The position numbers and the translations under genes were made by a program. Source: Clostridiales bacterium UBA3680 (GTDB lineage Bacteria > Bacillota > Clostridia > Lachnospirales > CAG-274). Taken from it: a stretch of DNA of 29,022 bases. Of the stretch, positions 1 through 7,939 are shown one piece after another. Position 1 is the stretch's first letter. Every line of letters starts with the position of its first letter. The stretch covers positions 1-29,022 of the forward strand of contig DFJD01000025.1 in the NCBI GenBank assembly GCA_002372875.1, in the 5' to 3' direction. Below the pieces are notes generated by a model that was given only the letters and a program-made list of their open reading frames with translations, was not told the origin of the DNA and made no database searches.

Positions 1-61
1 AAAAACCGTGTAAATATTGAAATCCGAACCTATTTTTGTATAATATTAAAGGAATATTTAC

Positions 62-287
62 GGAACTACTGATTAATTAATCATTCGCATATTTGGATAA
101 TATTACCGCATACTGTGTCAAAGCCCATGTTTGTAACTTTGCAAGCAAAGTTACAAATCCCGTAGGGACGGACTATTTTGCATAGCAAAATAGCCGCTAC
201 ATAGCTTCCGGCTGTGCCATCGGGTCTTTTCCTTGTCTGCGATAATATTACCTCAAATCTGCTTCAAGTGAATTAATCAGTGTTTCC
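62..287. mobile_element. MITE-like structured repeat with long imperfect terminal inverted repeats
   Basis: The left end reads GGAACTACTGATTAATT and the right end, on the opposite strand, reads GGAAACACTGATTAATT. The inverted similarity continues inward with interruptions through GCA-ATTTG, a TAATATTA core and CGCA (about 50 bp on each arm), and weakly on to about 129 and 211. The centre holds two strong hairpins. There is no open reading frame, so any transposition would depend on a transposase elsewhere. I see no clear target-site duplication. A further copy of the terminus occurs at 29004, which supports a dispersed family. It could instead be a non-mobile intergenic repeat of the BIME type. 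Nothing else is apparent in bases 1-61. Confidence 0.7.
130..200. repeat. Paired hairpins at the centre of the MITE-like element
   Basis: The first hairpin is a perfect 13-bp stem, 130-142 pairing with 145-157, around a two-base AA gap (so the end pairs would open in a real loop). The second is a 9-bp stem, 173-181 pairing with 185-193, around ATA. It is extended by CGG/CCG (169-171 with 194-196, one bulged A) and GTAG/CTAC (162-165 with 197-200). Near-perfect pairing suggests selection for a folded single-stranded DNA or RNA form. Confidence 0.7.
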
Positions 288-373
288 TTGAAAATCCAAT
301 AATTAAGGTTTTAGAAGACTGCTTACTCCAAAAGATTATAATGTATAAACTATATCAATAAATGAATATAATT

Positions 374-412
374 GTTGACGATTAGCCATTAAAATGATAT
401 AATTATGTCAAC
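374..412. promoter_or_regulatory. Possible operator: GTTGAC/GTCAAC inverted repeat around the promoter
   Basis: GTTGAC at 374-379 overlaps the -35 box. Its reverse complement GTCAAC lies at 407-412, at the predicted transcription start. The half-sites are 33 bp apart centre to centre, about three helical turns. They are also part of a short direct repeat (ACGATT at 378 and 411). This placement would suit a repressor, but six-base repeats arise easily by chance, so this is a weak inference. Confidence 0.25.
375..403 (+). promoter_or_regulatory. Sigma-A promoter of the tubulin-GTPase-vWA operon
   Basis: The -35 box TTGACG (375-380) and the -10 box TATAAT (398-403) are separated by exactly 17 bp, five of six and six of six matches to consensus. 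Transcription would start near 409-411, leaving a leader of about 58 nt that carries the AGGTGA ribosome binding site at 455-460, seven bases before the ATG at 468. Confidence 0.8.
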
Positions 413-467
413 GATTGGTATTTATAAAATAAATTGCCAAATAATAAACTACAGAGGTGAACATTGA

Positions 468-3400
468 ATGGAAGTCGACGAAAGACTCAGAAAAGACCTT
501 GACCGATTAAATTATGCCAACGGAGGCAGAATCAGAGCCCTTGCCGATAAAATAACAACTATAGACAATCCCATATTGATAGTGGGCTTAGGCGGTACCG
601 GTGTTGATGCGGTGCTGAGGACAAAAAAACTTATTGCCGAAAGAATGGTCTGCGAAGAGGGTATGGATAAGCCCGAAAATGTAGACTATCTTGTTATAGA
701 TACGGATGAAAAAGCTATTGAAAGCAGCTACATGGGCACCGTGTTTACAAACGACGAAAAGTTTCTCTACAGAACCGGAGAAATACGTTCCGTAGTTGAC
801 GACAGAGACAGAAATATGCGTGAGGACATAAAGGAATGGTTCAATCCCAAAATTGATTCAAGCCTTATAATTCACGGAGCAGGTGCCATAAGACAGGTTG
901 GTCGTTTTATTCTTTTTCAGAATGTAGCACAGCTTAAAAATCAGATCACGGCAAAGTTCAACCGAATCAAAAACGGTGACAACAGTATTGTGTATATGTT
1001 TGTCTTCTCCGGTATAAGCGGAGGTACGGGAAGCGGTGCTTTTATAGATATGGGTTATATTCTTAAAAGTATTGCGGAAAGTTGTCAGATAAGACAGATC
1101 ACAAGACTTTTGTTTGCGTTCATGCCCGATGTTAACCTTCAACATTCCGGTACTACCGGACCTGCGGCCAACATCATAAAAAGAAACGGTTTTGCAGCTC
1201 TTAAAGAGCTTGATTATCTTAACAATCTTCGTGCTCACGGCACAAAATATACGGTAAATTACGGTGCGGATGTTGCCGTAGACGAAACAGCTCCGCCCTA
1301 TGAGACCACGCTTTTATTTTCGGCAACGGATGTAAACGGTGTGTCTGTCGATTACGATCGTTCAATGGCTGTCGCATCTGAAACAGTCGTTAACTTTATA
1401 GCAAATGAAGTTGCAGGTGACGGAACGGATTACTCCATAAAGAGTTTCCTCTCAAACATCACTACGCTTACGCACGCCTACAAGGATTCTTTGGGCTCGG
1501 CAAAGCATGCTGTAAACTACAAATATATTATTGCCGGTGCTTCGTCTTCATATATACCTCTTGACGATTTGGTAAGCTTCATGACTTATCGTATTTTTGA
1601 TAAGATGAGTGACAACTGGTCAAAGGATGTAATGCAAAACGAGGTAAACGAGATACTTAAGCATTTTGGTTCTGTCATGGAATCAATTAAGCCCAGACTT
1701 AGCAGAGCGGCAAACGCAAAACCCATGCTCGACCTTCATGACTATGATTTTAATGCTTTTAAGGAAAACAATACGGGTATTCTTCGTGATTGCAGACGCC
1801 GTTTTGACGACCAGATCGCCCTTATAGACAAGGAAGCCGATGCTATAGTAAAAGAGATAATAGATAAAATCGACAATCCCAACAATATTATAGACCAGAA
1901 TTATTTCCTTAACATTGAGTACGGTCCCGTTGTAACTCAAAAGATGATCCATAACGACAGCGGTCATCCTTGCCTTACAAATGCACTTACAAACGAAATG
2001 AATAAGTGCATGGATTCCAAGAGGCAGTTAGGCTCCGACAGAGAGCTGCAAGCGGCAAGCAAAATAAAGAACGCTTCTCTTATCTCCGATAAGAAGGCCC
2101 TTCTAAAAGATCATATAGACAGCATACAAACCTATTATGCCGCCCTTCTTAACAACTATATTTGTGATGCGATGTACAATGTATTCTACAAAATACAGAA
2201 GTTCATAATTACAAAGAACGAGAATGTATACGACAAGGTTACCACTATAATGGAGGAGCTCCATCGTGTAATGGATAACTACAGCAGCATTGACAACAGA
2301 GCAAAAGAAATACAAGGAGACGAGATAGCTTCTCATGTATTTAGCTGGAATATGATCGACGCTCCCGAGTTTATCGATAGCATAGAAAAAATGATGGACA
2401 AAGACTCCAACCTAATGCTTGACGTAAACGAGGCTATAATAAAGTTCTACAGCGATTTCCTTCATAACTCCGATAAATGGACAAGTGTGGAAAACAGAAA
2501 CAGTATAGTTAACAGACTTAATGAGTTCGTTTCTTCTCTTTTCTCTGATATAATCGCAAAGACCATAGATACATATATCGAGAGTATTGCTACTCAGAAG
2601 GGAAAAACCGTTACGGAATACTATGAGGAAATACACAAAAGACTTGTTGCCGAGTCTGCATATATGTTCAGAAAGAAAGCAGGCGCTTCTCCCGGAACAA
2701 GCTTTTCGTACATGTCCATTCCCAGAGACTGCAGCTCGATGTATGAGTTTTTCAAAAACGCCGCATCAAGCGAAAATGATATTCTTAAACAGAGCTTTAT
2801 AAAAAACAAAATATTCAGGATAAACTTTAATGCTTGTAATTGTCTTGAAGACTATGCATATATGGAAGAGTACGAGACCGCTTATGAAATAAACGGTAGA
2901 GGTACCCCCGGAACACATCTGTTTGAGAAGACTCCCGACGGAGGAAATATTGATTGGTCAAATATTCCTTCACCTTGCCCCAGTTCCACTTGGACCAATA
3001 TCCACAGAAAGGAAATGGAGATAAATGACGGAGAAAAGGTAAGAGCAGACAAATATTTTGAAATATTCGACAAAGCGCTTGAAAACGGACTTATTTACTC
3101 GGACAAAGAGCAAAGAGGCGACCATATCGTGCTTGTATATCCCGAAGAGGCCACACAAGTTAACCTCGACGATATACTTAAAGAATGCGGTATAGGAAAC
3201 ATTGACTCCGGCTTTATTACCACCGTTGATGCCCAAAAAGCAATAAACAAACTTGACAAAGACATGTTTGTAAATGAAGACGGAAGCTTTGATATAGACA
3301 GCTTTGAAACAGTCGACCTTAATGCCGAGGAAAGACTCAATTCCACGGATATGTCAAAGGTAATAAATTACACCAAAGAGTATTTTTATAAAAACATTGC

Positions 3401-3947
3401 CATAAGAGACAGGGTGGGTGCAGAGCTGGTTAGATTTGAAAAATACAAAAGTTACCGCAACAAGCTTCTTGCTTTCACCGACAGCGGTGTTGACAACTTC
3501 ACCAGACTTTTGAACATTCTTTCAACAAGAATAATCAAGAAGAATAAGAGTATGTTCGTATATAACGACAGACTCAATACAAAGCAGCCTATAATGAATA
3601 TGCTTACCGACTGCAAGGATATTTACGGCTATTTTGTATTATTTAATAAGTTTGTTGCACTTCCCGATGAGGTCGGAAGATATCTTGATGAAAAAGCAAA
3701 CAAGATAATTGCCAACCCTACCGACGAGCAATTTGACGATATGCTCGATTGGCTCACAAGATTTAAAGAAAAGCTCGGTGAGGAATCGGCAAGTCTTGAA
3801 GAAAACAGACATTCTGTAATGAATTATGAAGATAAAAGAGCATTTTATGCCCAATTCAAGTCAAAGCTCAACGACAGACTTACACTGTTGATGGGCGTTT
3901 CCTCTAATTCGGATGACGATGATGAGGACGACGATGACGATATGTAA
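468..3947 (+). CDS. Large tubulin-like protein (Tubulin_2-type, FtsZ/tubulin superfamily)
   Basis: This 1159-aa protein starts with a tubulin/FtsZ-type nucleotide-binding domain. A beta strand and glycine-rich loop (GLGGTG, residues 40-45) are followed by a strand ending VIDTD (76-80), the counterpart of the FtsZ NTD loop. The tubulin signature GGTGSG is at residues 185-190. FtsZ is about 350-400 aa, so roughly 700 further residues, apparently mostly helical, are extra. The last 13 residues are almost all Asp/Glu, like the acidic tail of eukaryotic tubulins. Bacterial Tubulin_2 proteins of this size are known as a family but have no settled function. It heads the operon, directly behind a strong promoter, and is separated from the next gene by hairpins. 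It probably binds GTP and may polymerise in the cytoplasm; polymerisation is inference. It is unlikely to be a plasmid-segregation TubZ because no TubR-like gene or iterons accompany it. Confidence 0.88.
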   Translation: MEVDERLRKDLDRLNYANGGRIRALADKITTIDNPILIVGLGGTGVDAVLRTKKLIAERMVCEEGMDKPENVDYLVIDTDEKAIESSYMGTVFTNDEKFLYRTGEIRSVVDDRDRNMREDIKEWFNPKIDSSLIIHGAGAIRQVGRFILFQNVAQLKNQITAKFNRIKNGDNSIVYMFVFSGISGGTGSGAFIDMGYILKSIAESCQIRQITRLLFAFMPDVNLQHSGTTGPAANIIKRNGFAALKELDYLNNLRAHGTKYTVNYGADVAVDETAPPYETTLLFSATDVNGVSVDYDRSMAVASETVVNFIANEVAGDGTDYSIKSFLSNITTLTHAYKDSLGSAKHAVNYKYIIAGASSSYIPLDDLVSFMTYRIFDKMSDNWSKDVMQNEVNEILKHFGSVMESIKPRLSRAANAKPMLDLHDYDFNAFKENNTGILRDCRRRFDDQIALIDKEADAIVKEIIDKIDNPNNIIDQNYFLNIEYGPVVTQKMIHNDSGHPCLTNALTNEMNKCMDSKRQLGSDRELQAASKIKNASLISDKKALLKDHIDSIQTYYAALLNNYICDAMYNVFYKIQKFIITKNENVYDKVTTIMEELHRVMDNYSSIDNRAKEIQGDEIASHVFSWNMIDAPEFIDSIEKMMDKDSNLMLDVNEAIIKFYSDFLHNSDKWTSVENRNSIVNRLNEFVSSLFSDIIAKTIDTYIESIATQKGKTVTEYYEEIHKRLVAESAYMFRKKAGASPGTSFSYMSIPRDCSSMYEFFKNAASSENDILKQSFIKNKIFRINFNACNCLEDYAYMEEYETAYEINGRGTPGTHLFEKTPDGGNIDWSNIPSPCPSSTWTNIHRKEMEINDGEKVRADKYFEIFDKALENGLIYSDKEQRGDHIVLVYPEEATQVNLDDILKECGIGNIDSGFITTVDAQKAINKLDKDMFVNEDGSFDIDSFETVDLNAEERLNSTDMSKVINYTKEYFYKNIAIRDRVGAELVRFEKYKSYRNKLLAFTDSGVDNFTRLLNILSTRIIKKNKSMFVYNDRLNTKQPIMNMLTDCKDIYGYFVLFNKFVALPDEVGRYLDEKANKIIANPTDEQFDDMLDWLTRFKEKLGEESASLEENRHSVMNYEDKRAFYAQFKSKLNDRLTLLMGVSSNSDDDDEDDDDDM

Positions 3948-3964
3948 AAGTAACCGATAATATA

Positions 3965-3985
3965 AAAACACCGATTTGGTGTTTT
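3965..3985 (+). terminator. AT-rich hairpin after the tubulin-like gene
   Basis: AAAACACC (3965-3972) pairs perfectly with GGTGTTTT (3978-3985) around GATTT, 17 bases after the stop codon. The stem is largely A-T, with its T run inside the stem. It may be a weak terminator or an mRNA 3'-end stabiliser. Confidence 0.5.
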
Positions 3986-4015
3986 CGTACATATCTGCGG
4001 ATACTTACAATTTTT

Positions 4016-4043
4016 GCGGTCGGATAATTCCGACCGCTTATTT
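4016..4043 (+). terminator. GC-rich intrinsic terminator or attenuator before the second operon gene
   Basis: GCGGTCGG (4016-4023) pairs perfectly with CCGACCGC (4030-4037) around ATAATT, and TTATTT follows. This is a terminator shape with an imperfect U-tract. It sits directly in front of the ribosome binding site (GAGG, 4047-4050) of the next gene, and I see no convincing promoter between the two genes. Partial readthrough would give more tubulin-like protein than the downstream products. Confidence 0.6.
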
Positions 4044-4055
4044 CCCGAGGTGTAT

Positions 4056-5150
4056 ATGATCTACAATATTATTATTTCCGAAAATGTTTACGAGAAAATG
4101 AAAGCCTCGGAAATATCAGGCTCATTTACAAGAATAAGTATAGAAAGTGAAAATTTTCGCATAATAAAAGCCGACTCAAACGAAGTAAAGCTTATAACAT
4201 CCGAGATAACACCGGCGGTTGCCTCCCTTATAGAGCAGGATTACCCCTACGGAGATAAGTTGTTGCATTTAAGCAACCTTATAATATACGGTAACACCTT
4301 AGGACAGTTGGATAATGATGGGATAACGGTTTATGAAAACGGTTGTTCTTTGGATGATATTGTACGCTACGAAAGAATAAACGAAAGTACACTTAAATAT
4401 GTAAAGAGCATAAAACTTGACAAAAGCAAATTTCCACTTAGAATGCTAACTAACTGGAAAGATATGTTGTCGGTAAATACCGGAAAAGAAGAGCTGGATG
4501 AGCTTGTTGCCGAAAACGAATGGGATATAGGTAGTCTGTTTACAAGAGTTCTTCTTGAATGCGACTTGGATCCCTTTGATGAAAAACCCGAATTCGATTC
4601 GGAAATTGCAGGTTATAAACTTGAAAACCTTCCTACAGAAAAGATTTTTCCCAATATACAGAGTTTGGGATTAAGAGGCAAACTCCATGGAGGAAGATTT
4701 TCCATGAGAAACTATGCCGAAGCTTTGGCTGAGCTTATTGCCGAAAGTAAGGAAGATAGTTTTTACCCTTTAGCATTTGCTCTTAGCGAGAGAATAAAGG
4801 ATATTGTATATTCCGATGAAGAAGGTTTCGGAGAAACAGAGCTTTTGCAAAACGGAATAATGCTTGAAATTGACGAAATACTTACACGTAACTCCTATGT
4901 TTATGCAAATGATGATACAGTTCCTACTTCTACAGAGGAAAAAATAGAAGAGAAAAAAATAAGTACGGAAAGTCTGAAAAAAATAACCCGTATAAGCGGA
5001 CTGTCTCCTTATGAAATCGTTCTTTGCTATTTAAGACAATGCCTTGATATCAAAGCAAAAAAACAAGGTGAGGGCTGCATGGTTTTCCCCTCCCCTAACT
5101 ATGATTATTTCTTTATGATCGATACGGGCGGAGATAATGATAATGAGTGA
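4056..5150 (+). CDS. Uncharacterised soluble protein, second gene of the tubulin-GTPase-vWA operon
   Basis: This is a 364-aa protein from the ATG at 4056, preceded by GAGG five bases upstream. An upstream in-frame TTG at 4014 is rejected because it would lie at the edge of a terminator-like hairpin. I do not recognise a family. There is no signal peptide or membrane segment. The N-terminal ~130 residues alternate short strands, with a hydrophobic start (MIYNIIIS). The middle appears helical, a low-complexity Thr/Glu/Lys linker lies near residue 300, and the C-terminus is acidic. It ends inside the start of the next gene, so translation is coupled. Its place between the tubulin-like protein and the GTPase suggests a cytoplasmic adaptor or regulator, which is only a contextual guess. 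Confidence 0.75.
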   Translation: MIYNIIISENVYEKMKASEISGSFTRISIESENFRIIKADSNEVKLITSEITPAVASLIEQDYPYGDKLLHLSNLIIYGNTLGQLDNDGITVYENGCSLDDIVRYERINESTLKYVKSIKLDKSKFPLRMLTNWKDMLSVNTGKEELDELVAENEWDIGSLFTRVLLECDLDPFDEKPEFDSEIAGYKLENLPTEKIFPNIQSLGLRGKLHGGRFSMRNYAEALAELIAESKEDSFYPLAFALSERIKDIVYSDEEGFGETELLQNGIMLEIDEILTRNSYVYANDDTVPTSTEEKIEEKKISTESLKKITRISGLSPYEIVLCYLRQCLDIKAKKQGEGCMVFPSPNYDYFFMIDTGGDNDNE

Positions 5151-7251
5151 AAAAAATACACATACGGGTATTATACTTTCCATGCCCGTATTATATGTGA
5201 TTTTGGGAAGTGCCGAAAAAATCGGTAAGAAGATAAAAAAATATATGTATAACGACTCCTGCGTGGATGTTGTGGGTCTTTTTTCTGATGGTGAAGAATA
5301 TGTTTGTCGGGAAATTCCCGGAGACCGAGAGGAATTTCTTTCCGCATTCGATCTTCAACGTGAGGATATTGAAAAAAAGCTCGAGGAAGAGCTTTTTTCC
5401 GTTATAAATTCCTTTAAGAAAACTGCCTTTGAAAGAGATGCGGTACAGATAAGTTATATTTTCAATGCCTGTGAAAACGAGGCTGCCGCTCTTGAATTCA
5501 CAAGTAAAATCACACAAAAAACCTTTGCTTCGGCTTTTAGGGATGTATATGAGGATTTTTTCTGCCTATATGATGAAAGTCTTTATCCCGGAGATGAAGG
5601 AAAAAGAAACGATATAAACAAATATCTCACTTTCACCGAACTTGAAAAAATAGTTCCTCCTCTTGAGAAAAAAGATATGACAAAAACTTGTTATATTCTC
5701 GGAAACTGTGACAGCAAGGGAAGACTGAGTGAGTTTGACTTTGATACCTACTTAAAATGTATCTGCTCATTCACAGCACTTAAAACAGGTGTATCCCGAG
5801 AAAACGACAACCGTTTCCTCGGAAACGAATTCAGGGAAGATATTTTCAAGATAAACTGTCGAGAAAAATATCCCGAGGGAAGATTTTTCTCTTTGGGAAT
5901 GCTCTCTATAGAAAAAGATGATGAACTGATAAGAAACATCATTCTTGACAGACTTACAGAAAAAGTTCTTACGGTTAACGAGCGGCTTGACACAGAAAAT
6001 GAAGTAAAAACACTTACACGCTTCACAACTGCTGTTATAACCGCTGAAGAGGCTGTTGAAGAATGTGTTGACAAAAGAGGAGAAGATATTGCTCCCGAAA
6101 TGTTTTTCACATTTGTAAGAAACCACATAGATGTATCTGCCGGCTTAGGCTCAAATGCCGATACAATAAAGAGAATATACGGAAGAGCCATTGATAGATT
6201 TGTGGATGCAAATGCCGAAAGTACCATCGATATAGAAGCCGTTGCCTTAGAGTTCAAGAAAGAGCTTAACGAAAAACTTGTTTCCTTTTCTTCGAGAACG
6301 GGATATTCTGTCAACGATGCAATAGCTTTTTTAACAGAAGATGTCAATTCGCTTAAAAATATATGCCTTGAAAAAATAGAGACAAGCTCAAAAGAGGTAG
6401 CCGAAAGAAAAGCGGCATTTGAAAGGTTTAAAGCAAGAAAAACAGATGACGGCAACATAGATCAAAAAGCAGCAACAGGAGAATCAATGCTCATATTTAC
6501 GGTGGCGGCTTCATATTGCGAGCAGTATCTTGCAATAAAGAAAAGCGAGGTCGTAAATAAAATTTTTAAAGCTTTTCTTGATGTTATAAACGAAACAACC
6601 GACAAATATGTGCGTTCATACGAGCTTGTTAAAGAATTGAAAAAGGAATACTCTGCTGTTGTTGCGAAAAAAACTGCCTCTCTAAAACTTCGACCCGATG
6701 ATATTGTAAAAAAGAATGCTGTAAAATTCTACACCGATTTAACAGACGATGCTGCCGTACAATTCAAGTCCGGATTTTTGAAATATTTTTCCGATGTTAA
6801 TTCTGCTCTGTTTGGAGTAGATTTAGGTGTTAAAGAACTTAAAGAAATGATAAATGAAAGAACAAATGCCGCAGCCGACTTTTTGTATGAGAATTGTCCC
6901 GTTCTCAAGGCAGATTTTTCAGAAGAATGCAGACAAAGGCTTTCGGGAAGCGCAGAGAGCGTTAATTCTATGATAAAAGAAGAAATTCTTGCCGACAGAG
7001 GCTATTTTTCAAATACAAACAACTTTACGGGAAATGAATTTGAAACAATAGGAATATTAGGCAACAATCTTGACCCTACTCCAAGATACCTTTTAGGTAA
7101 GGAAGGTATAGTTGGTGACAAACACGCATTTCTTGATGAAGCAATAGACAACGATATGACGGTTATCTACATTAAGGGTACACAAAAAACAGAAAATATA
7201 GCTTCCTACGAAAGATGGAAAACATTAAGCGGAGGCGAGGAGAATGTTTGA
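5143..7251 (+). CDS. Uncharacterised 702-aa largely helical protein, third operon gene
   Basis: The protein overlaps the preceding gene by eight bases. Two in-frame ATGs (5137 and 5143) are possible. The GGAG at 5130-5133 is nine bases from the second and only three from the first, so I chose 5143. No family is recognised and no P-loop, signal peptide or membrane span is visible. The N-terminal part has hydrophobic strands (VLYVILG, VDVVGLF) suggesting an alpha/beta fold. A second strand-like stretch (TCYILGNCDSKG) lies near residue 185. From about residue 250 onward it is charged and helical, with long Glu/Lys-rich segments that may form coiled coils. That arrangement, an alpha/beta head with a long helical body, loosely resembles the tubulin-like protein, but I see no tubulin signature. 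A structural partner of the filament is possible. Confidence 0.75.
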   Translation: MSEKNTHTGIILSMPVLYVILGSAEKIGKKIKKYMYNDSCVDVVGLFSDGEEYVCREIPGDREEFLSAFDLQREDIEKKLEEELFSVINSFKKTAFERDAVQISYIFNACENEAAALEFTSKITQKTFASAFRDVYEDFFCLYDESLYPGDEGKRNDINKYLTFTELEKIVPPLEKKDMTKTCYILGNCDSKGRLSEFDFDTYLKCICSFTALKTGVSRENDNRFLGNEFREDIFKINCREKYPEGRFFSLGMLSIEKDDELIRNIILDRLTEKVLTVNERLDTENEVKTLTRFTTAVITAEEAVEECVDKRGEDIAPEMFFTFVRNHIDVSAGLGSNADTIKRIYGRAIDRFVDANAESTIDIEAVALEFKKELNEKLVSFSSRTGYSVNDAIAFLTEDVNSLKNICLEKIETSSKEVAERKAAFERFKARKTDDGNIDQKAATGESMLIFTVAASYCEQYLAIKKSEVVNKIFKAFLDVINETTDKYVRSYELVKELKKEYSAVVAKKTASLKLRPDDIVKKNAVKFYTDLTDDAAVQFKSGFLKYFSDVNSALFGVDLGVKELKEMINERTNAAADFLYENCPVLKADFSEECRQRLSGSAESVNSMIKEEILADRGYFSNTNNFTGNEFETIGILGNNLDPTPRYLLGKEGIVGDKHAFLDEAIDNDMTVIYIKGTQKTENIASYERWKTLSGGEENV

Positions 7252-7939
7252 AGAAAAGGTAAGAAAAAATGCCGTTATATTAACTGAGCCGTCAGAAAAC
7301 ACTTCCGTTAAAGAGCTTTTTGTTGAAAACGGTCTTGACAGTGAGGTAATACTAAGGTGGATATGGCCAAAAGATAAAAACTACAGATCGGCAATAATAT
7401 TTGAGTTGGGCGATGATATGCGTGCGGATATAGACCAAATATACAACGCCGTTTTAACGGGAAAATCCATAAAAGAATATATTGCTATAAGAGAAGATTT
7501 TAATTTTAGTTTTAAAGCAAAAGCAAGTTTGAAAAAAAGTCGTTTTGCCGTATTCCCCTTCTATACCGACGATAATGAAAAACTGCATATACCCGCTCAA
7601 AGAGCAAACATTACAAAAGAAATTATAAGAAGCGTTTCTGTAGGATATGAGATAAAAATAGTTGGCCCTACTCTTGTTGAAAAGGCTCTTTCTCTTTTTA
7701 AAAAAGGTTCTACTCTAAAAAAAGCATATATTAAACTCGATAATATTGAAGAACTGAAAAAGAAAGAGGAACTTATATACTACAGCGTATACTCTAACGG
7801 CAAAAAAAGGTTATACTGCCTTGATCTTGATGCTGTTGAAAGAGAAGAGGATATGTATTTTTACATAAAAGGTGACCAGAAAGCAGAACTTGTTTCAGGT
7901 CCCGGACAAAATATGATATTCAATAGGCGGAGGATGTAA
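7244..7939 (+). CDS. Uncharacterised 231-aa soluble protein, fourth operon gene
   Basis: The start overlaps the end of the preceding gene by eight bases, with GAGGAG close in front of the ATG. The sequence has mixed strands and helices, is strongly basic in its last two thirds (many Lys, Arg), and ends in NRRRM. I see no membrane segment, signal peptide or catalytic motif, and no family is recognised. The basic character beside an acidic-tailed tubulin-like protein and a GTPase could favour electrostatic binding to either, but this is speculation. The stop codon overlaps the start of the GTPase gene (TAATG), which implies coupled synthesis in similar amounts. Confidence 0.72.
   Translation: MFEEKVRKNAVILTEPSENTSVKELFVENGLDSEVILRWIWPKDKNYRSAIIFELGDDMRADIDQIYNAVLTGKSIKEYIAIREDFNFSFKAKASLKKSRFAVFPFYTDDNEKLHIPAQRANITKEIIRSVSVGYEIKIVGPTLVEKALSLFKKGSTLKKAYIKLDNIEELKKKEELIYYSVYSNGKKRLYCLDLDAVEREEDMYFYIKGDQKAELVSGPGQNMIFNRRRM

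Noticed and set aside
62..287. CRISPR array or small RNA gene
   Set aside because: There are no regularly spaced direct repeats with unique spacers. The symmetry is inverted, and no promoter or terminator pair frames an RNA gene.
331..342. Additional -10-like TATAAT upstream of the tubulin gene
   Set aside because: No acceptable -35 box at 16-18 bp; the 375-403 promoter is far better.
468..3947. Plasmid or phage segregation tubulin (TubZ/PhuZ)
   Set aside because: The protein is about three times too long, no TubR-like DNA-binding gene or iteron centromere is nearby, and the operon context is a GTPase-vWA system.
4014..4055. Upstream TTG start for the second operon gene
   Set aside because: It would start two bases before, and run through, a perfect GC-rich hairpin and lacks a ribosome site; ATG 4056 has GAGG at five bases.
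5748..6458. 236-aa minus-strand open frame opposite the 702-aa gene
   Set aside because: Ser/Phe/Leu-rich composition of an antisense shadow, no ribosome site or family motif, and it lies fully within a well-supported coupled gene.
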